Notes under the pieces: model-generated | Database searches by the model: none | Told to the model about the DNA's origin: nothing | The model's input: only the letters and a program-made list of their open reading frames with translations | Shown here: positions 5,680 to 6,271 of the stretch, piece after piece | Numbering within the stretch: the stretch's first letter is position 1 | How the letters are laid out: the number at the start of each line of letters is the position of its first letter | Origin: Syntrophaceae bacterium | Lineage (GTDB): Bacteria; Desulfobacterota; Syntrophia; Syntrophales; UBA5619 | NCBI GenBank assembly: GCA_023249795.1 | Contig: JAHFBU010000102.1 | Coordinates: 1 to 6,271, forward strand | Direction of reading: 5' to 3' | Length of the DNA stretch: 6,271 nt | Position numbers and translations under genes: made by a program

Positions 5680-6271
5680 AAACGGGGAAAATCAGATTTG
5701 CGCTTGTCGGCTGCGGCGCCATCACCGCGAAGCACCTGACCGCCCTCAAGCGGATCGAGGCCGCCGAAGTGGCCGCCGTCTGCGACCTCAATCCGGAGGC
5801 GGCAAAATCGTTCGGAATCGCAAATGGGGTGCCCTGGTACACGTCGCCCCACGAGATGGCCGAACGGGAGGCATTCGACATCTTCTCCATCCTGACCCCT
5901 TCGGGAACCCACGCCTCGCTGATGTTGGAACTGGCTTCCTGCGGCCGCCATTTCGTCGTCGAAAAGCCGATGGCGCTTCGCATCGAGGAGGCCGACCGGG
6001 TGATTCACGACTGCGATGAGCGGGGGATCAAGGTCTTCGTCGTTCAGCAAAACCGCTACAACCTGCCGGTGAGAAAATTGAAGGAGGCGGTTGACGCCGG
6101 GCGCTTCGGCAAGATGGTGCTGGGAACCGTCCGCGTCCGCTGGTGCCGGGAACAGGCCTACTACGATGCGAAATCCTGGCGGGGGACGTGGGCCCAGGAC
6201 GGGGGGGTCTTTACCAACCAGGCGAGCCACCATATCGACATGCTGGCCTGGATGATGGGCGATGTGGAGAG
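5676..6271 (+). CDS. Gfo/Idh/MocA-family UDP-sugar 3-dehydrogenase, WbpB/WlbA-like (3' truncated by window)
   Basis: The frame stays open to the window end, giving 198 complete residues of an expected 310-350. The N-terminal NAD-binding Rossmann fold begins FALVGCGAITAKH (8-20), with an acidic D37 after beta-2 (VCDLN). Then come SILTPSGTHA (71-80) and the catalytic VVEKPMAL (94-101), with Lys97. The substrate domain opens with VFVVQQNRYNLPVRKLKEAV (120-139), RFGKMVLGTVRVRW (143-156) and AYYDAKSWRGTW (161-172), followed by DGGVFTNQASHHIDMLAWMMG (175-195), which holds the family His185/His186. The QNRYN...YYD...WRGTW...DGG...NQASHH..D.L.W run is very like WbpB/WlbA, the NAD-dependent UDP-N-acetylglucosaminuronate 3-dehydrogenase. 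In the known pathway this oxidises C3 of UDP-GlcNAcA and is regenerated with 2-oxoglutarate. It overlaps the WbpE-like gene by four bases and follows a strong Shine-Dalgarno, supporting the paired function. A different gem-substrate cannot be excluded until the C-terminal half is seen. Confidence 0.87.
   Translation, partial: MKTGKIRFALVGCGAITAKHLTALKRIEAAEVAAVCDLNPEAAKSFGIANGVPWYTSPHEMAEREAFDIFSILTPSGTHASLMLELASCGRHFVVEKPMALRIEEADRVIHDCDERGIKVFVVQQNRYNLPVRKLKEAVDAGRFGKMVLGTVRVRWCREQAYYDAKSWRGTWAQDGGVFTNQASHHIDMLAWMMGDVE

Noticed and set aside
5628..6233. 201-codon open frame on the - strand opposite the WbpB-like gene
   Set aside because: Mirror frame of a GC-rich + strand gene with clear Rossmann and EKP motifs; low-complexity product without a domain.

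Overview
The window is a stretch of a surface-polysaccharide biosynthesis locus (O-antigen, capsule or glycan type). Every supported gene lies on the + strand, and most neighbours overlap by a few bases or sit within 20 bases, as in one operon. The product set (sugar-nucleotide dehydrogenases, an aminotransferase, a methyltransferase, a glycosyltransferase-like protein and a deacetylase-like protein) and the GC-rich third codon positions in the right half fit a Gram-negative bacterium of deltaproteobacterial/Desulfobacterota type. No phylogenetic marker is present, so that placement is only a guess.

Left part (2-1086): the 3' end of a Gfo/Idh/MocA-type oxidoreductase overlaps (ATGA) a short-chain dehydrogenase of the PtmA type, a family found in legionaminic/nonulosonic acid and flagellin-glycan loci. 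This is probably the end of a sugar-precursor module lying mainly upstream of the window.

Middle part (1087-2183): a mosaic junction. The short region after the dehydrogenase holds a 32-codon relic (1125-1223). Its codons 6-28 match, without gaps, codons 6-28 of the large glycosyltransferase-like gene that begins at 2186. The relic stops abruptly and is followed by a clearly AT-richer SAM-dependent methyltransferase gene. The methyltransferase is therefore bracketed by two imperfect 69-base direct repeats about 1.06 kb apart, which suggests a cassette gained or exchanged by recombination.

Right part (2186-6271): a GT-B-like glycosyltransferase candidate; a tightly coupled 41-aa small ORF; a non-canonical CE4/NodB-like polysaccharide deacetylase-family protein; a DegT/DnrJ/EryC1 PLP aminotransferase; and a Gfo/Idh/MocA dehydrogenase running off the window end. 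The last two look like the WbpE/WlbC and WbpB/WlbA pair. In the known pathway these convert UDP-GlcNAcA to UDP-3-keto-GlcNAcA and then to the 3-amino sugar, on the way to UDP-GlcNAc3NAcA or UDP-ManNAc3NAcA. The acetyltransferase and 6-dehydrogenase of that pathway are not in the window.

Taken together the genes would make one or two modified amino sugars (3-aminouronic acid; possibly nonulosonic acid), link them into a repeat unit, and decorate them by methylation or acyl-group editing. No RNA gene, CRISPR array, insertion sequence, convincing promoter or terminator was seen.
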